From Fistularia commersonii (taxonomy: Eukaryota; Chordata; Actinopteri; Syngnathiformes; Fistulariidae): a stretch of DNA of 64,000 nucleotides. The stretch's first letter is position 1, and each line of letters starts with the position of its first letter. Positions 33,921 to 47,426 of the stretch are shown here, one piece after another. The stretch lies in NCBI GenBank assembly GCA_037954325.1, contig JBBMNZ010000001.1, forward strand, positions 12,877,758 to 12,941,757, written 5' to 3'. A model generated the notes under the pieces. That model was not told the DNA's origin. It searched no databases and saw nothing but the letters and a program-made list of their open reading frames with translations. A program made the position numbers and the translations under genes.

Positions 33921-35899
33921 TATAGAGAAGGGGGCTCAAGTGTGCGTTTTGCGTGTTGCTGCTGTGTTGGCCTGTGATTACCTCTTGTAACCTGGCTGTG
34001 AAAGGTTGGCTCTGACCCGGCGTTGACTCTGGCTGAGGCTGAGGGGGGAGGAAGGGGAGCGTCTATATGCTGCTGCATGACATGTGCTAGCGGGTAGGCG
34101 CTCGCTGTGTGGAGACGGGACCAATGGCAGACCAGGCTGCCCTGGCTCTGGAGCTAATCATTGTTTACTAGTCTCATTTCCACTTCTCAGTGAGCTACTG
34201 TCACGCACAGCACCAACAGGGAGGAAGTAAGAGGGGTAGGGGTAAGGGGTTTTGGTTGTAAAGGAGGGAGGGTGCAGCACAGAGAGGAAAACCAGGGGTC
34301 CCATGGCCAGTTGGGGAGCTTGTGGGACAGAAGAAAGAGAAAAGCAAATGTTGATAAAATACTTTTTTTTGTTTGTTTTCTCAAGAGAACAAAGATAAGA
34401 CATGTCTTAAAAAGCTGCAGCCAAAAACAACCTCAACAGACAAGTAAACAGACCAACACAAACATCATCTGGGCCAGTGCCATCCCAGACAGTCAGGAGG
34501 TAACCACTGGACGTTGCTGGGTAGAGATGGTCTTGTTTGAAACTAGTGCATTTTTGCTCGCCAGACCACAAGGCACGGATAGAGAGATACTTGGATAAAG
34601 TGTCCATGTCTGACCTGAAAAAAAGAAGACAAAGCAAAGGCTTCATTCATTTTGTGGAGGTTGTGCAAACTAATGTGGTATAAATAAGCAATATTTTGAT
34701 ATACAACCCACACTATTCAAATTAACTCTCGAGGCTGGCGGGTCACAGCATCACATGGCCTTGATTATAGTAACATATGAAATTGTGTCCGTCTTGGTAA
34801 TAAACAAAGTCCATTGTGCTCTTCTCTGCAGAAACATAACACTGATCCGCTCCCTTCTATTTTCATGTGCACTATATGCACGTACATGTAAATCCAAAAG
34901 TACCACTGACAAATCTCTTTTAAATTCCTCATTTTATTCGGAGTCCAAAGACACTTCACGGACGACACTGATCTTGAATGAAATTATTTCAAAAAAGAAG
35001 TTATTAGACCCTGATTACTTTTCAGACACATTTCATACATAGCAGGACAAACCAGCGGATAAAAGAAAAAGTGTTGTGTCATTGATATCGCCTGGTTTGT
35101 GCCATTCCCAAAGCCTCATTTCTGAAATGTTCGTTCAAAAAAAAATAGGATCATATGGAACGAGCAGCTGTGTGGGGAACTCGATATAACTTAAGGAGAA
35201 TTAGACTGACGCTCTAGTGGCCTGTGGTCACTTGGAGTTCGAAAATACGCTCCCGCTGACTCTGGTTATTTTAATAGTTCGGGCCGGTTATGTTACCTGG
35301 TGAACAAGCCACATAAGAGGGGACAACATTACTTCTGGAAAATTCTCCCCTGCATTGATATGAGATCCTTGTTAAGCCATGTAGGAGTATTGTAACCTAA
35401 GTCCAATATTTTCTTACACATGCAGCCCTTTCATGTGGTCCTGGAGTTGAACATAGCTGTGAGAGGGCTGCGCTTCCTTCACTGTACACACTCAGACTGC
35501 ATCACTGATCGAAGGATAACTTTTATATGGCATTACGTCCATATTTACAATGAAGAATTGTGATCAAAAACCTGCAATGCTGGTTGAAGCCATTCGGAAT
35601 TGCACACCATACCTCCGGAAAAGCTTACAATACTCTCGTAGTACTAATGAAGTAATTGATCCCAGTAACATAGGTAGTGTTTCCCCCCTGGTCTGGATCC
35701 TGGCTGTGAGCCCGCTGAGCTTCACTTCATGTCCCACTGCAGACAGGAGCCATTTATTATGTGCAGTATAGGGATATTTGGTTCAAATCCCATGGAGTTT
35801 TCGCGTGCGTGGGGGAACAGAGCGGGATATGCTTGCGTGCCGTGCCGGCCTGGCGTGCTCGGAGCTCGGTCACTGAACTACGGCTTCCCCGGGGAGCGT

Positions 35900-35973
35900 C
35901 GGTGGGGGATGGGGTGGGCTGGAAGGGGCGGGTGCGGGAATACGGGGTGCAAGGGGGAAGGGGCTTGGGGGGA
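35900..35973 (+). other. G-rich patch with G-quadruplex potential
   Basis: Runs of three to six G separated by short loops: GGTGGGGGATGGGGTGGG, then GGAAGGGGCGGG, GCGGG, CGGGG, AGGGGGAAGGGG and TTGGGGGG. Confidence 0.6.
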
Positions 35974-36570
35974 CTCGTAGAGATTAAAATGAGAGGAGGG
36001 CAGAACAAGAAAGAGTTAGAAATGGCTTCCAGATGACCCAATGTCCGTGAACACAGCAGACCAAGACATCAGGGCATCACAGGGAGCGGAGCAACCCTCA
36101 CCACCGCCTGCCCCCTCTCCAACTGCCAGCGGTGATGTGCAAGTTTGACAAAACATAGATACACATAACTAAACTACACTACTTTTAATTCACATGGTTC
36201 AAATCTATTAAGTGTTTGTTCGCAAGATTGCAAACAATGCATGATTTAAAAAAATCAAGTACGTCGACATGCGGGTTATTTTTATCTATATTTAAAATGT
36301 ATTAATTGATTTGAAGGATCCATACAATCGGGTATTAATTAAGTGAGAAAAAATGTGAATTAAATTAAATTTAATTTAATTTACTTTAATTCAATTCTGG
36401 TACTCATATATTTCAGTTTGATTATTCAACTCATTCTGTTCTTACCTTTTGCAGTTCATGTGAAACACAGATTAAAAAAAATTGGGTTTAACTGACCTGT
36501 TTCTTTGCCATATTTTACATACATCATATATCACAATGCAAGTATTTAGCTTCATCTGTACAAAATAAAA

Positions 36571-36731
36571 TTATTCACCTCCTCCGTCTTACCCTGTTAT
36601 CTAACCTTGTATCCTCTTTTCTCACACCAACTAACTTCATGTCCTCCTTCACTAAATCGGTAAATCTTCTCTTTGGTCTTCATCTAGGCCTTCTGCCTGG
36701 CAGTTCCAACCTTGTCATCCTTTACTATGAA
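36571..36731 (-). mobile_element. RTE-type LINE 3'-end scrap, copy C
   Basis: The minus strand gives TGCCAGGCAGAAGGCCTAGA then AAGACCAAAGAGAAGATTTA and GTGAAGGAGGACATGAAG, GTTGGTGTGAGAAAAGAGG, the C-terminal coding end of the same RTE family (LPGRRP, RPKRRF, VKEDMKLVGVRKED). It is 5'-truncated, as is usual for LINEs. Confidence 0.7.
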
Positions 36732-37776
36732 TATCAGATCCATGAAGTTTGTTCACATAATAATTATTAGAGGACAGATGAAAGATGGAGAGGATAATCG
36801 AAATTTCAAGTTTCTTCACCCAGTTACCTCTCCCATTGATTTTAATTTTTCAAAAATCCCTGCTGTGGAAGTTTATATCGCTGGATCATACTTTCAAAAA
36901 TTTGCAAGTCCTTCACTGATTCCTTGATTTTTAGACCAGCTATTGCGTATTTCAAGTGACAAAATACATTTAATTCATCTTATGTCCAAATTATTATTTT
37001 ATATATTCATAATATTCAATTAACAATTGATTATTAATAATTGATTAATATTATAATATTAACAATCGTATATGGCTTTGCATTGCACAACTGGTTTCAA
37101 CAAATAGTCTTTTGGGTTGTTCAAGAGAAAACTGAAATCCACCTTGAAACGAAATCACTTGCACCTGGACAGATTTTGTGCACAGATAGAAAGTGGGAAG
37201 ACAGCGGACTTTGGGAGACTTTTGTATCGGAGTTGGTGAGAAAGGATTCTTTCTAACACAAAACAAAGTCATGAGAAAAGAGGCCAGCATTTAAAAAAAA
37301 AACAGGAAATGCCCCGTGCAAGATTGAAAAGATTGTCTGAGTGGAAGAATAAACACCGCAATGATTGACACCCTTCTTATCGCTCACATCTGCTTCACTT
37401 TTCTCTCAAAAACAGCTCTTGGTAACCAAGAGTATATTTATTGTGAACTCCATGTTGCATTTCACCATCTCTGCTAAATACCAGAAGGGTTTTTTCATAA
37501 ATTCAGCCGCCCTGCATGTGTACATTAAATTTTTGCAGGTATGAAACTTACACCTCTGACAGGTCATGTGCTTCAGCTGCAAAAAGTCATGCCAGATGGC
37601 TGAGGCTCAGGCACAGATGTGGGCTCGGGTCAGGGGAGGATGGTGTGAAAAACCATGGAATCCTCTATATTTGGAACAATTTTCAGGAAAAATTGCATGC
37701 GAATTTAAGTCAACCGTTGAAGACTGGCTCAACCGTTCTGTGTTGAGTAATAAGAAAAATGTTTTCAGTGCATGAC

Positions 37777-37870
37777 AATTCAAAGGATTCAAAGTGTTTA
37801 TTGTCATATGCACCGTAAGGAAACATGTTTCTTTGCAGCAGTAAATGCCAGACAGTATAACAAGGCGATC
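37777..37870 (-). repeat. Dispersed repeat end (LINE/SINE tail type)
   Basis: Plus strand AATTCAAAGGATTCAAAGTG then TTTATTGTCATATGCACC. Read in reverse it ends GGTGCATATGACAATAAA, a common fish LINE-derived 3' end. Confidence 0.5.
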
Positions 37871-40800
37871 TTGACTTTTACACTCCCTAGATATCACTCA
37901 GTTTGTAGTCATTGGACATGAATTTCATTTTTCTTTTCTTTCCTCTTTAATTTTTATAGATTCACATGTTTATAATCTGTTTTACCCCGTTATCATTCTT
38001 TGAGCTGTTTCAGGTTACAGGGTTGTTGTGTTCGGGGCCGATGGAGCCAGAGATTCAGCCACAGGCATTCTGAATGTTACGTGCAGTATGGATACTACCA
38101 GCACGTTGCTCTTCTCATTGTGTAATTGGGCGGCTAAAGTTCCGTGATTCCCTCTCTTTTGCACCTCCATATGTTCCGCTTGAGCAGCTTGGTTCATTTT
38201 AGGATCCTGAAAATGAAGCCGGGTCAGCGTGCGGTCAGGTTACCCCCTTCACTGCTCCAAATTCAGCAGATGAGTTGGTGATATTGCCACAGCAGTGGGA
38301 CGGTTCACAGAGGGCAAAGTTCATGCTCTGTCCTGGGCCATTCAGAGTAGTCCAGGGGTGTCACTGGTGCTTATCATGGCATGATGGGAATGAAAAACTG
38401 CTTAATTTATAGTTCAGCCATCAAGTGAATTAATTATGTTCAACAGCAGAAAATAAAATATATCATGAATATAAATAAAACATTTGAAATTCCTTTTGTC
38501 TGTGGATGGCCTTAAAATTGGATTATGTGCTTTGAGTACCACATGTTGTATTTGCATACCACAGCCCTTACTGGGATTGTAAAATGTGAAGCACTTTCTA
38601 TAAAACACTAATTTTACCTGGGCCAAATAATTCACTGCATCCCTACAAATCCTCACTGGTGAAAACAGGCATCCTGTTTTTCCAAACTTTTTTTTTTCCA
38701 AACGCTGTGAAGGTGGTCTTCAAAAGGTCTTCCGATTCCCTCCATATATGTGCATGACTGAGTCAGATGGCCTCCTCAAAAATCTTATGTCTGTTGCGTC
38801 TGACTGCAAATGAAACAAAAACAGAAAATGAGGTGTGCAGCTGGTTTGTGGTAATAGGATGCAGATGGAGAAAACAGTTGAAAAAGATGAGTATTTGGTT
38901 TTTAGGTGCATGCATCCCTGCGTGCAGGACAAAATTTGTGACCCTTAGTTTTGTAAATATATGTGTATGCACCCGACAGATTCGTGGCCGGTATAAACAA
39001 GAGCAAGGAGAACAATGTTTTCACAGAACTTTTGCCACTTGCCGTTATCAACTGAAATCTGCTGGTCTTTTTTTTTCTTTTTTGAAGAGACTGATTATCT
39101 TGTGTGACCTGGAGATATTCAATACTCTTCTTGTCGCTACTTAGGAATCAGAGATTTCTGCAATAAGCAGCTGTCATGTTTATACGTATGTACGTGGATA
39201 AAGAAGAAGCGGTTATGGCTCTCGGAATGAGCTGACCTAACCATAATACTGTGATCAATGAAGCTGACAATACTTCAACAATATCTTTCCCTTTGGCCTT
39301 CTTTATGAATTAAAGTTTGCATATTTGGCTTTGGATGACAGATGACCTGTTCCCGTGTTACTTTTTCCAATATGTGAGGCCCTCCCCTCAACAGGGCTGC
39401 GCTGCAGAAAGACAGGAAACACTACAGCATGTATTTTCTAAATGATCATTTTAACAAAAAAAAAAATCCACTAGAGCTCTTGATTGGTATAATATAATCT
39501 GAAGTATAAATTATGATTGCATCCAAGATTTTTTTCTCATTTTCTCTGTGCCTTGACCTTTCTTGGGAGATTTAACAATTATATATATCTGTTTTAAATG
39601 AAAGAAAGGATACATAAGGAGCAGGCACTATTTTTTTTTTTTTTGCTTAAAATTTACCCCCAGAGATCCAAATTTGTGCACATTTACGCAAGTGGATCAT
39701 TTTTCTGGTGCATAGAAAACCTACCAGCTGGAATATCCCTGCTTGGCATGTTGGAGTGTTCCATGTGCGCCATAAGTCCTTCATCTTCCTGTCAGACTGA
39801 AGTGCAGATTCTGCTTCTGCTGTGTGGAAATAAAACAGCCATTGATCAGTTCAGATGTTTTCCTTAAACCAGTTGTGCTCATGTATGTATGTATGCCTAA
39901 GGATGCTTTTAAGAATCTAGCTCAAGACTGGACATGATCTAGTTTCAATGATCTTGAATCCTTCTCTCAATGGATTTTGCCTGTATAAGGATTGTTCTTT
40001 TATGGGGGAATGTAAACACACAGCTGCAAGCAGACTAATAGAAGAGACTATTACTCAACTTACTCAGGCAATATTTATTTTATTGTCATAATAAGGAGCA
40101 GAAAGCAGCATATATTTTCCCATTGTTGCCATCATTGAGTTCATGGCAAAGCTGGAAATTGATTTTCTGTTCTTATACTTATTTCTCACTCCCACTGTAA
40201 AGCATGAACAACATGAATGTAGGAACGCTGACTTTTGTGAAGTTTTTCAAAATTGGTTTAAATGCCAAAAGAAATGTTGAATTGTGTTAGGAGCGATGCT
40301 TTGGTCACAATTCTAAAAGAGCCTGCATTATTTTTTTCTTTTTTTGGATATAATATAAATATAAAGATCAATGTTGACCCAGTAATTTTAAACAGAATTG
40401 TATGCCTTTTCTGCTTATTTGATATGCCTCTGTAATTTATGTTTTAATAGCGTGTGTGGGGTGAGTCATTTATTTTTGGAAAATAAAGATGGCCAAAATT
40501 GAAGAGGACACATAGACATTAATGCTGTGTTTAGTCATACAACTGGGATTTTTACGCAAACAGATATATTGATGGATAGTGTAATCGGAGTCCCACCATG
40601 ACAGCTTCCCAAGGAGGCAGACCCAGACACAAACAAATAAAAATATGACCTCTTTACCTTGTCCCCCACGTTTGCTTTGCTGCCCCCTTATGTGTTTCAC
40701 CCTCCCCCGAAGGTGATACATTTCGAAATACCACAGTTTCTGTAACAAAAAACGGGAGGCAGCCTCACAATCCAGAGGAGAGAGCAGTCTCAGAGGAGTC

Positions 40801-41918
40801 CCTCCTGCACAATGCATTCCATATGCTCTCTCAGAGGCCAAGAGGCACCGTATACTTCACATCTGGCAGAGACCACCTATGCTAGCTGACGGAGGGAGAC
40901 CGGCCTCATCAGTAATCTCCTCCTTTTTTTATGTAGTTTCTTTGCATACTTGTTTCGCTCTAACATCAATTTTAAGTCTAAAAGAACAAATTCAAATTAA
41001 AAACATTTTTTGTTGTTTCCTGTAGAAAAACAGAGGTATTTGATTTCAACCTGGGTGCTTCATGCATGGATTTTAGAAAGTTACAATAAGTTTTCACTTC
41101 AGTCTCCTTGTCAAATGCAGATGGATGACTCCATTTCAATGACATGATCACCAGACAACAATATTTTTGATGTGGTTAAGGTGAAAGACAGATTATCTAC
41201 CAGTGCAATTCAGTTTAGGTATGTAAAGACAAAAAATAATTCAAAAAGGGATATGAAGGTTAATATGTTGCTTCTCCTCTGCATGTAGTTGAATATATGG
41301 ACTTTAATGGACTTGAATTTTGAGAAAATTGAGACCCAAGATTCTTAGATGTACTTTTCAAGGTCAACTAAGGACATGTGTGTGCGTGGCTATGTGTGAG
41401 ATGTATGTCTGTGTGTGTGTTCATCTGGGAACTGAGCGAAGATATCGCTTCTTTGAGGTGCACTGAAGTGAGCAGGGATGTTTTGAAATTAATTCCTAAA
41501 GGTTGAACAATATATCTTCCCTCTCACTTTTACCCTCTCTAAGGAGCAGATAGCTTGTCTTTTATCTCTTCTTCCCCTTTGCTCCCTCGCTTTATTACCT
41601 CCGTCAGCCCTAATTTGGGTTGATGGGGTGGCTGTTGCATGACAAGACACATGTCTGGGCCCCTGCGTGAGAAGACTGGCTTGCTCTTGCTGGGCTTGTT
41701 TTCTTTGCGTGACCATGTCCCTCCCTCTGTCACTCCTGGCACCTCCCGGCAGGCCCCCCCCCCCGACCCTGTTCATGCCCTCGTTAGCTGGCATGTTGCT
41801 GGTTTATTTGCTTTGGCTAACTGCCCGTGTGAACGGCATATTCTCACTATGCTCAAGGAGAGATCATCTTAGAATGGAGCAAATGGCAGAGGTGTCGGCG
41901 GAGAAAGCTGCATGCGGA

Positions 41919-41928
41919 TGTGTGTGCG

Positions 41929-41964
<36 letters not shown>
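41919..41964. repeat. (GT)n microsatellite
   Basis: TGTGTGCGTGTGTGCGTG followed by an uninterrupted GT run. Confidence 0.95.
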
Positions 41965-43429
41965 GATGGAGACAATTTTTCGGGTGGTGCAGTAGTATGA
42001 GCACCTGAAAGCTGTGGTGCTTGCATGTGCACGGTGATGCCTGCCACTATATTTGAGCGTATGACCTCCCTGCCTGGTCAAAGGGAAATGTGCCTTGCTG
42101 TAACTGCTTTTGAGGAATGACATGCACAGGCAGGTCACTCAGAGTTTACTGTCCCGGTTGCTGTCCATGGGATGTGCTGGTGAAAAGGGAGCATGAACAT
42201 CGTGGCAGTGTGCAGAGCATTGTCTTGTTTCCACTGATGTAATCCACAAAATGCTAATGCGAACATTCATATCTCCAAATAATCTCTCAGTCCAAATTTC
42301 CTCCATTGTATTCTGAGTGAGTATACAAATATAGATCAGAGGAATGGGACAGGACTAACACAAATCTGAAAAAAATTATGAATCCAAGGTGAGCACATGC
42401 AAGATCTTCTTGTGCCTGATTCTGTGCCACTTAAAAAGGAAGTTTCATAGTTTCAACTCGGCTTCTACTCTTTGATGCGTGCGGGGATCAGAAGAATGGA
42501 TAGGGAAAAAAAATATGGTGATTTTTGAAGTAAAGTGAGAGCACTCTACATGAGACTGCTTCAGTGTAACGTCCGAGGCCATCTATCTTTTTGCTGAAAA
42601 CTGGTTGTTTTTGTCACTGAGCAGCTTAAAAATATCAAAAATTATTCTGAAAAGCCCAAACACAGGGGAACAGATATCAGGCTGTCGTTTCACAGGAAAA
42701 TGATTGTAAAGTAGAGTGTTAAACTTATGTATCCATGAAAACTGTTTTTTTTTAGTGTGTGTGTAGGCGCATGTGTGTTCAGAGACATTTCTTATCATAT
42801 CCTGACTGTCTGTGTACTTGAAGCAGGAAGGGACCATGATGCAGTTGTTTCGAAGCTCTCTGTCATCTCCTGTAGTGACAGTTTAAAGAGCAAAATTAAG
42901 ATAAAAATATGTTAATGTTTTGTTCTACAGCAATAAATTTCTTTTAGTTCTTCAATGTGGTATTTTCATAATTTAATATGATGCACTCGTCATTCCTATA
43001 ATAAGCGTATAACTTATCTAAGGTGATCTTAACAGCTCATTAGATCTCTAAAAGGCTTAAATTAATTATTAAAAAAATATTTTAAAATGCATTTCAATGC
43101 ATTTGCTGATATAATAATATAGGTGGACAGTAAGAGTGATTGTGCTGGTAGAGGTTTTATAAAACAAAGAAACATTAGAATTGCTTTTGAGTCTGACAAT
43201 CATATAACTTTTAATAGCTGTTATGTATTATGGGAACCTGATCTCGGCTGTTGACGATGTATACTGTATAAACAATCTGAGAGCTAGAGTTGAAAACAGA
43301 CAGAAAGTTGCCGTATCATTTCCTGTCTCCTCCTGCCTGAATGTCGAAATGTCCTTGAGCAAGACACCGAACCCCAAGTTACAACCATTGGCTTGTTTCA
43401 CCCCTTGCATAGCAACTCTGCCGTCATTG

Positions 43430-43438
43430 GTGTGTGTG

Positions 43439-43496
<58 letters not shown>
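43430..43496. repeat. (GT)n microsatellite
   Basis: A long pure GT run of about 55 bases with one TTA interruption near its start. Confidence 0.95.
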
Positions 43497-43498
<2 letters not shown>

Positions 43499-45249
43499 GG
43501 GAGGATGATGGATGCAATCTAGTTTAAAAACTATGAGACCATTTCAACCCTTCAGACCATTCAACATTTACCAATGTCACTCTTCACTAGAGTTATGTTC
43601 ACAAAAGAAATGAAACAGACAGGAGATATAGTAATCCGGAAAATATACAAATGGCAAATAGCAGCATAACTACCAATTAACATTGGGAATTGCACAGGAT
43701 CTTGTCTTTTTCTATTAGGATTCATTGACATTCATTTCAATAATTTGAGTGCTCATTTTTCTTTCAGCTCATGTCTGTTCAGTCTGAAATAATTCACCCA
43801 CTTTTTCAGCACTGGTATGCAAAATAAGTTAAAAGCAATGAAAGTTGAAGAAATAAAAAAAAAAGAACTACAGGTTTACATGTCTGTCAAATGTCCTACT
43901 GTGCTTACCTTTCTGGACACAACCTCCTTTTTGGCTTTAAATATAAAATCAGATGTCACTTCTTTAAATGCAGAACCATTAATGGAGCAATATGTGTCTG
44001 GTCTGAATATACTTATTGTCCTACCCCGTGGCTGAACTACTCGAGTTGTCTCACATTGGCCACCAATAAGTCTTTCCACAAAGTCAAAAAATGAAAGATC
44101 TCAAGTATATACATGGCATTCAACATGGGTGAGCCTTGAGCTGTTTTAAATTTTCATCATCTTTATAAATAGTGATTTGCACTTATAGAGGGGGGGGTAG
44201 ACAGAGCATATATTCATGTGGTCTTAATTTCGCAGTGTGAGATGGATCTACTCTCCATGGTGTTAGATGAACTATCATTACACTCAACACAATAAACATA
44301 TGAGGCTTGGAGTGAATCCTTCTGGGTGATGGTGTGTAAAGAGTTGCACCAAAGTTAGCAGACTGGGACTCCATCATGGTTTGGGCTGGAGCGCTCACAC
44401 GCAGCCCTGATATAGAGACACTATGAAATGTATGAAAATGCCGCGCATGTGGAGGAATGGGGAGCTTCACCCGATGTCGCACTAATCATTATAGTCAGAG
44501 AAGAGACACAGCAAACAGCAACAAGATGAAGCCCGTAAATCAACCCGGATTACGGGACAGCAGGATAACTCAGCCCTACAAAGTCAAAAGGATGTTCTGG
44601 ATTAACCTCTGACCCGTCTCATTTGGTACCTCCTCTTGAATGTAAAAACGTCTGGGTCCAGACCCAAGAAGTCATGTTTTGGTTATAAATACAGACAAGA
44701 GTCACTAACAAGGAGCAGTGGAAGAGGAGGCAGTTCACAGGGCCAACTTGCTCTTTGCTCTTTTAGTCTGTAAAAATTATAATCCACGCAGAGTTGTGAA
44801 GTTTTCGCATGATATTAAATTTGATTACTGAGAAAAATCACAAGTCGGGTAATGCCATTTTACTGTATGAATTAAATAAACGCATTCAAAGAGTATCTTT
44901 GCGAAGATTTATTCCCCCCAATGAACACTGATTAAACTTAAATTGTGTGGTTTATTTTGAACTTGACCACACATTTGGGCAATTCATGAATCACTTATAA
45001 TCACGAGCCACATCCTCATTTTTTGAGACGGCCATAAATGACAAACAAGAGCCATTAAATATGAGCCATGGAGAAGATGAAAACACGGACTTCTGGTGTT
45101 CCAGGAAACAAACTTTTCTGGTCCCTCACGATATACTGCCGCTAACCCAAATGTAAACACACACATCCAAACAAGATTTGATCAGGACTGGCACGGAAGG
45201 GATGCTTTCTGCATTCGCATGTAAGTTTAGTTCATTTATTTACACTGGA

Positions 45250-45365
45250 ACATTATGAAGTTAGTTGGTGTGAGAGAGGAGGATACAGAGAATAGGGTTA
45301 GATGGAGAAGGTTGATTCTCTGCAGCAACCCCTGAAGGGGGAAAGCCAAAAGGGGAAGAGGAAGA
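45250..45365 (+). mobile_element. RTE-type LINE 3'-end scrap, copy D
   Basis: GTTAGTTGGTGTGAGAGAGG, then GATACAGAGAATAGGGTTAG ATGGAGAAGG, ending in the non-coding AACCCCTGAAGGGGGAAAGC CAAAAGGGGAAGAG tail. The frame gives NRVRWRRLIL before the stop. It is the terminal ~115 bases of the RTE family. Confidence 0.75.
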
Positions 45366-47426
45366 TTTATACAGGAACATATTCTCACACTTGTCGGTCT
45401 AGACGAGGGCACTATGGAGTCATTAAGGGGATCCCCACAAAGTGCAGGGCAGGGAAAACAGACAGCCTACCAAAAGAGCAGCTTGAGTGAAATCAGATCC
45501 CTCTGGGCTCCAGATGAACGCACAGTCCTGTATACATGCACATACATAACGGAGACACATTAAACGGACTTAGTGACATAAGAGGCCTCCTTTTCTATTG
45601 GACTTAACATGACAAAGAAAATGGGTCCTTATTTCCAACTATATTCTTACTTGGCTATTCAACGTTTGCGCAGTTGGCAAATATTTGGCTGTTTAACACT
45701 CCAAAATCATCACCAGGCCAATGAGCCAAAAATAGTGTAGAATACAACATAGTCTACAACACAGAAAAAACCATACAATAAGGACTTATTACAGAGTTTT
45801 TTTTACACAACTCAAAACCATTACATTTATAAAATTTTGGATGATCAGCAATAAGTGAATAAAATGCAATTTTCATTTTCAATAATGCACAAAATGCTTC
45901 TTGTAGTAATGTCACTTGATGCATAAACCAGAAATAATGACGACAGGACAACACACCCAAAAACAAACAAACAAAAAAAAAACAGAAGCAAAACAAAAAA
46001 ATAAATAACTATGATGAAATACTATTACTTTTTAACCTTTTCATCTTTCCTTTCTTGAGGTCGTGTGAGCTCGATTCAAGAAAAGTCTAGTTGTGGAAGT
46101 AATTTAACGAGAGGCCATAAATATATTGCCTTTTAAGAAAGAAAACACACTGACATCATATGCATTGCCATAAAAATGTAAAACAGATAACAATGTCTTC
46201 TGTTAAACCTGGCTCTAATACAAATACTATCAAAGCACTTTGAATTACATTTCAATTTTGTATTCCTTTTTATCAGTAAATAGTAAATTGTAAACAAAGG
46301 CAATAGTTAAGCCATTGTTTTTATTGATATATATATTTTTTCCCTCTGATTGCCAGCACCGTCATAATTCTGCCGCCGTTGTAGAATATGTTGCTTGTAA
46401 ATCATGCAGCAGAACCCCTTGCTTCTATAAAGTCAGCTGCACTGCTTGGTGTGATCTGATGGATATATTTGAAGTGACCTTTTGATGCACACAGTGAGGA
46501 GGAGTGAGTTATGGGGAGCCACTAAAGAGATCCCCATTACGTGACATGAAGGAGAATAATCCTTCCTGCTGTTGCACATGACGTGAGAAGGGTAGACAGG
46601 CAACCGAAGGGAGGAGAAGCTTATAATCTAGAGGTCAAAATTTCTAAATGTTTCAACAGGTCGCGCCCTCAATCACCACCGCACCTCCCCCATCTGATGA
46701 GAGATGATGAAGAGCAGACAGGTCAAGCAAGAAACCTCATCTTGGAAATAACATCAGAGTTGTTGTGTTGTTTGTGAAGCTTCTCCAGTTGCCCTTGGTG
46801 TTCTAGATCACCTCAGATTTACTTTCTTTTCTACATGAGAAGAGGCTTTTTTGTTCACGTGAAAACCTAATAGAATTGGTTTGAATGGGCTTCATCTGCC
46901 CATCATAAATCTGTAATATTCAATACAAGCCTTCAAGTCTTTCAGCCTGGGTGCATTGAGTCTGGGGCCACATCAAGACAAGGTTACCGGCAGCTCACAG
47001 GTGCCCGTGTCAAAACTTATAGCCGCTGCTCCCCACTCCGTAGTCACGCAAACATTGCCCCGTGCATGGACCTCAGCCTGGTTTTACTGCAGCCAGCAGG
47101 GAAACCAGACGCTACAAAGGCCCCCGTCCACATCAGTTTCATGAGAAAATTTACTAGGAAATAAATCATTTTGAGAATTTATGAAAAAGGAGAAGGGAGA
47201 GGCAGGGCAGAATGTGCAAAATGTAATCCCTCGACTCCAAGACAAAGGCAATACAGAGGTGCATGAAATGATTTTGCATTCTTGTTTATTCTACATCACA
47301 AAATGATTGCATAGGTCACATTTTGAAATCCATAAAAATTTCAAGTTGACAAAATCCTCACATACATGCATACATGTATGAATATTTGTGATTGTTGGTG
47401 CCTGTGTATGTGTTTTATTTTCGATG

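Larger units (their letters stand above)
31401..36564. other. Gene-free interval with simple repeats
   Basis: No exon, tRNA or complete transposon was recognised. It contains a dispersed-repeat end (32298-32358), a C-run with ACC repeats (33724-33775), a GT tract (33883-33920) and a G-rich CpG-containing patch (35880-35975). AT-rich otherwise. Confidence 0.5.
36736..47426. other. Gene-free interval with simple repeats
   Basis: No recognisable exon. Features inside are a dispersed repeat (37777-37870), GT tracts (41919-41964, 43430-43496) and an RTE tail (45250-45365). A TATAAATA string at 44684-44692 has no gene that can be tied to it. Confidence 0.5.

Noticed and set aside
41667..42138. Open frames containing Cys-Val or His-Thr runs
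   Set aside because: They are readings of the GT microsatellite at 41919-41964.
44684..44692. TATAAATA string resembling a TATA box
   Set aside because: No coding exon or CpG island lies on either side within a plausible distance.
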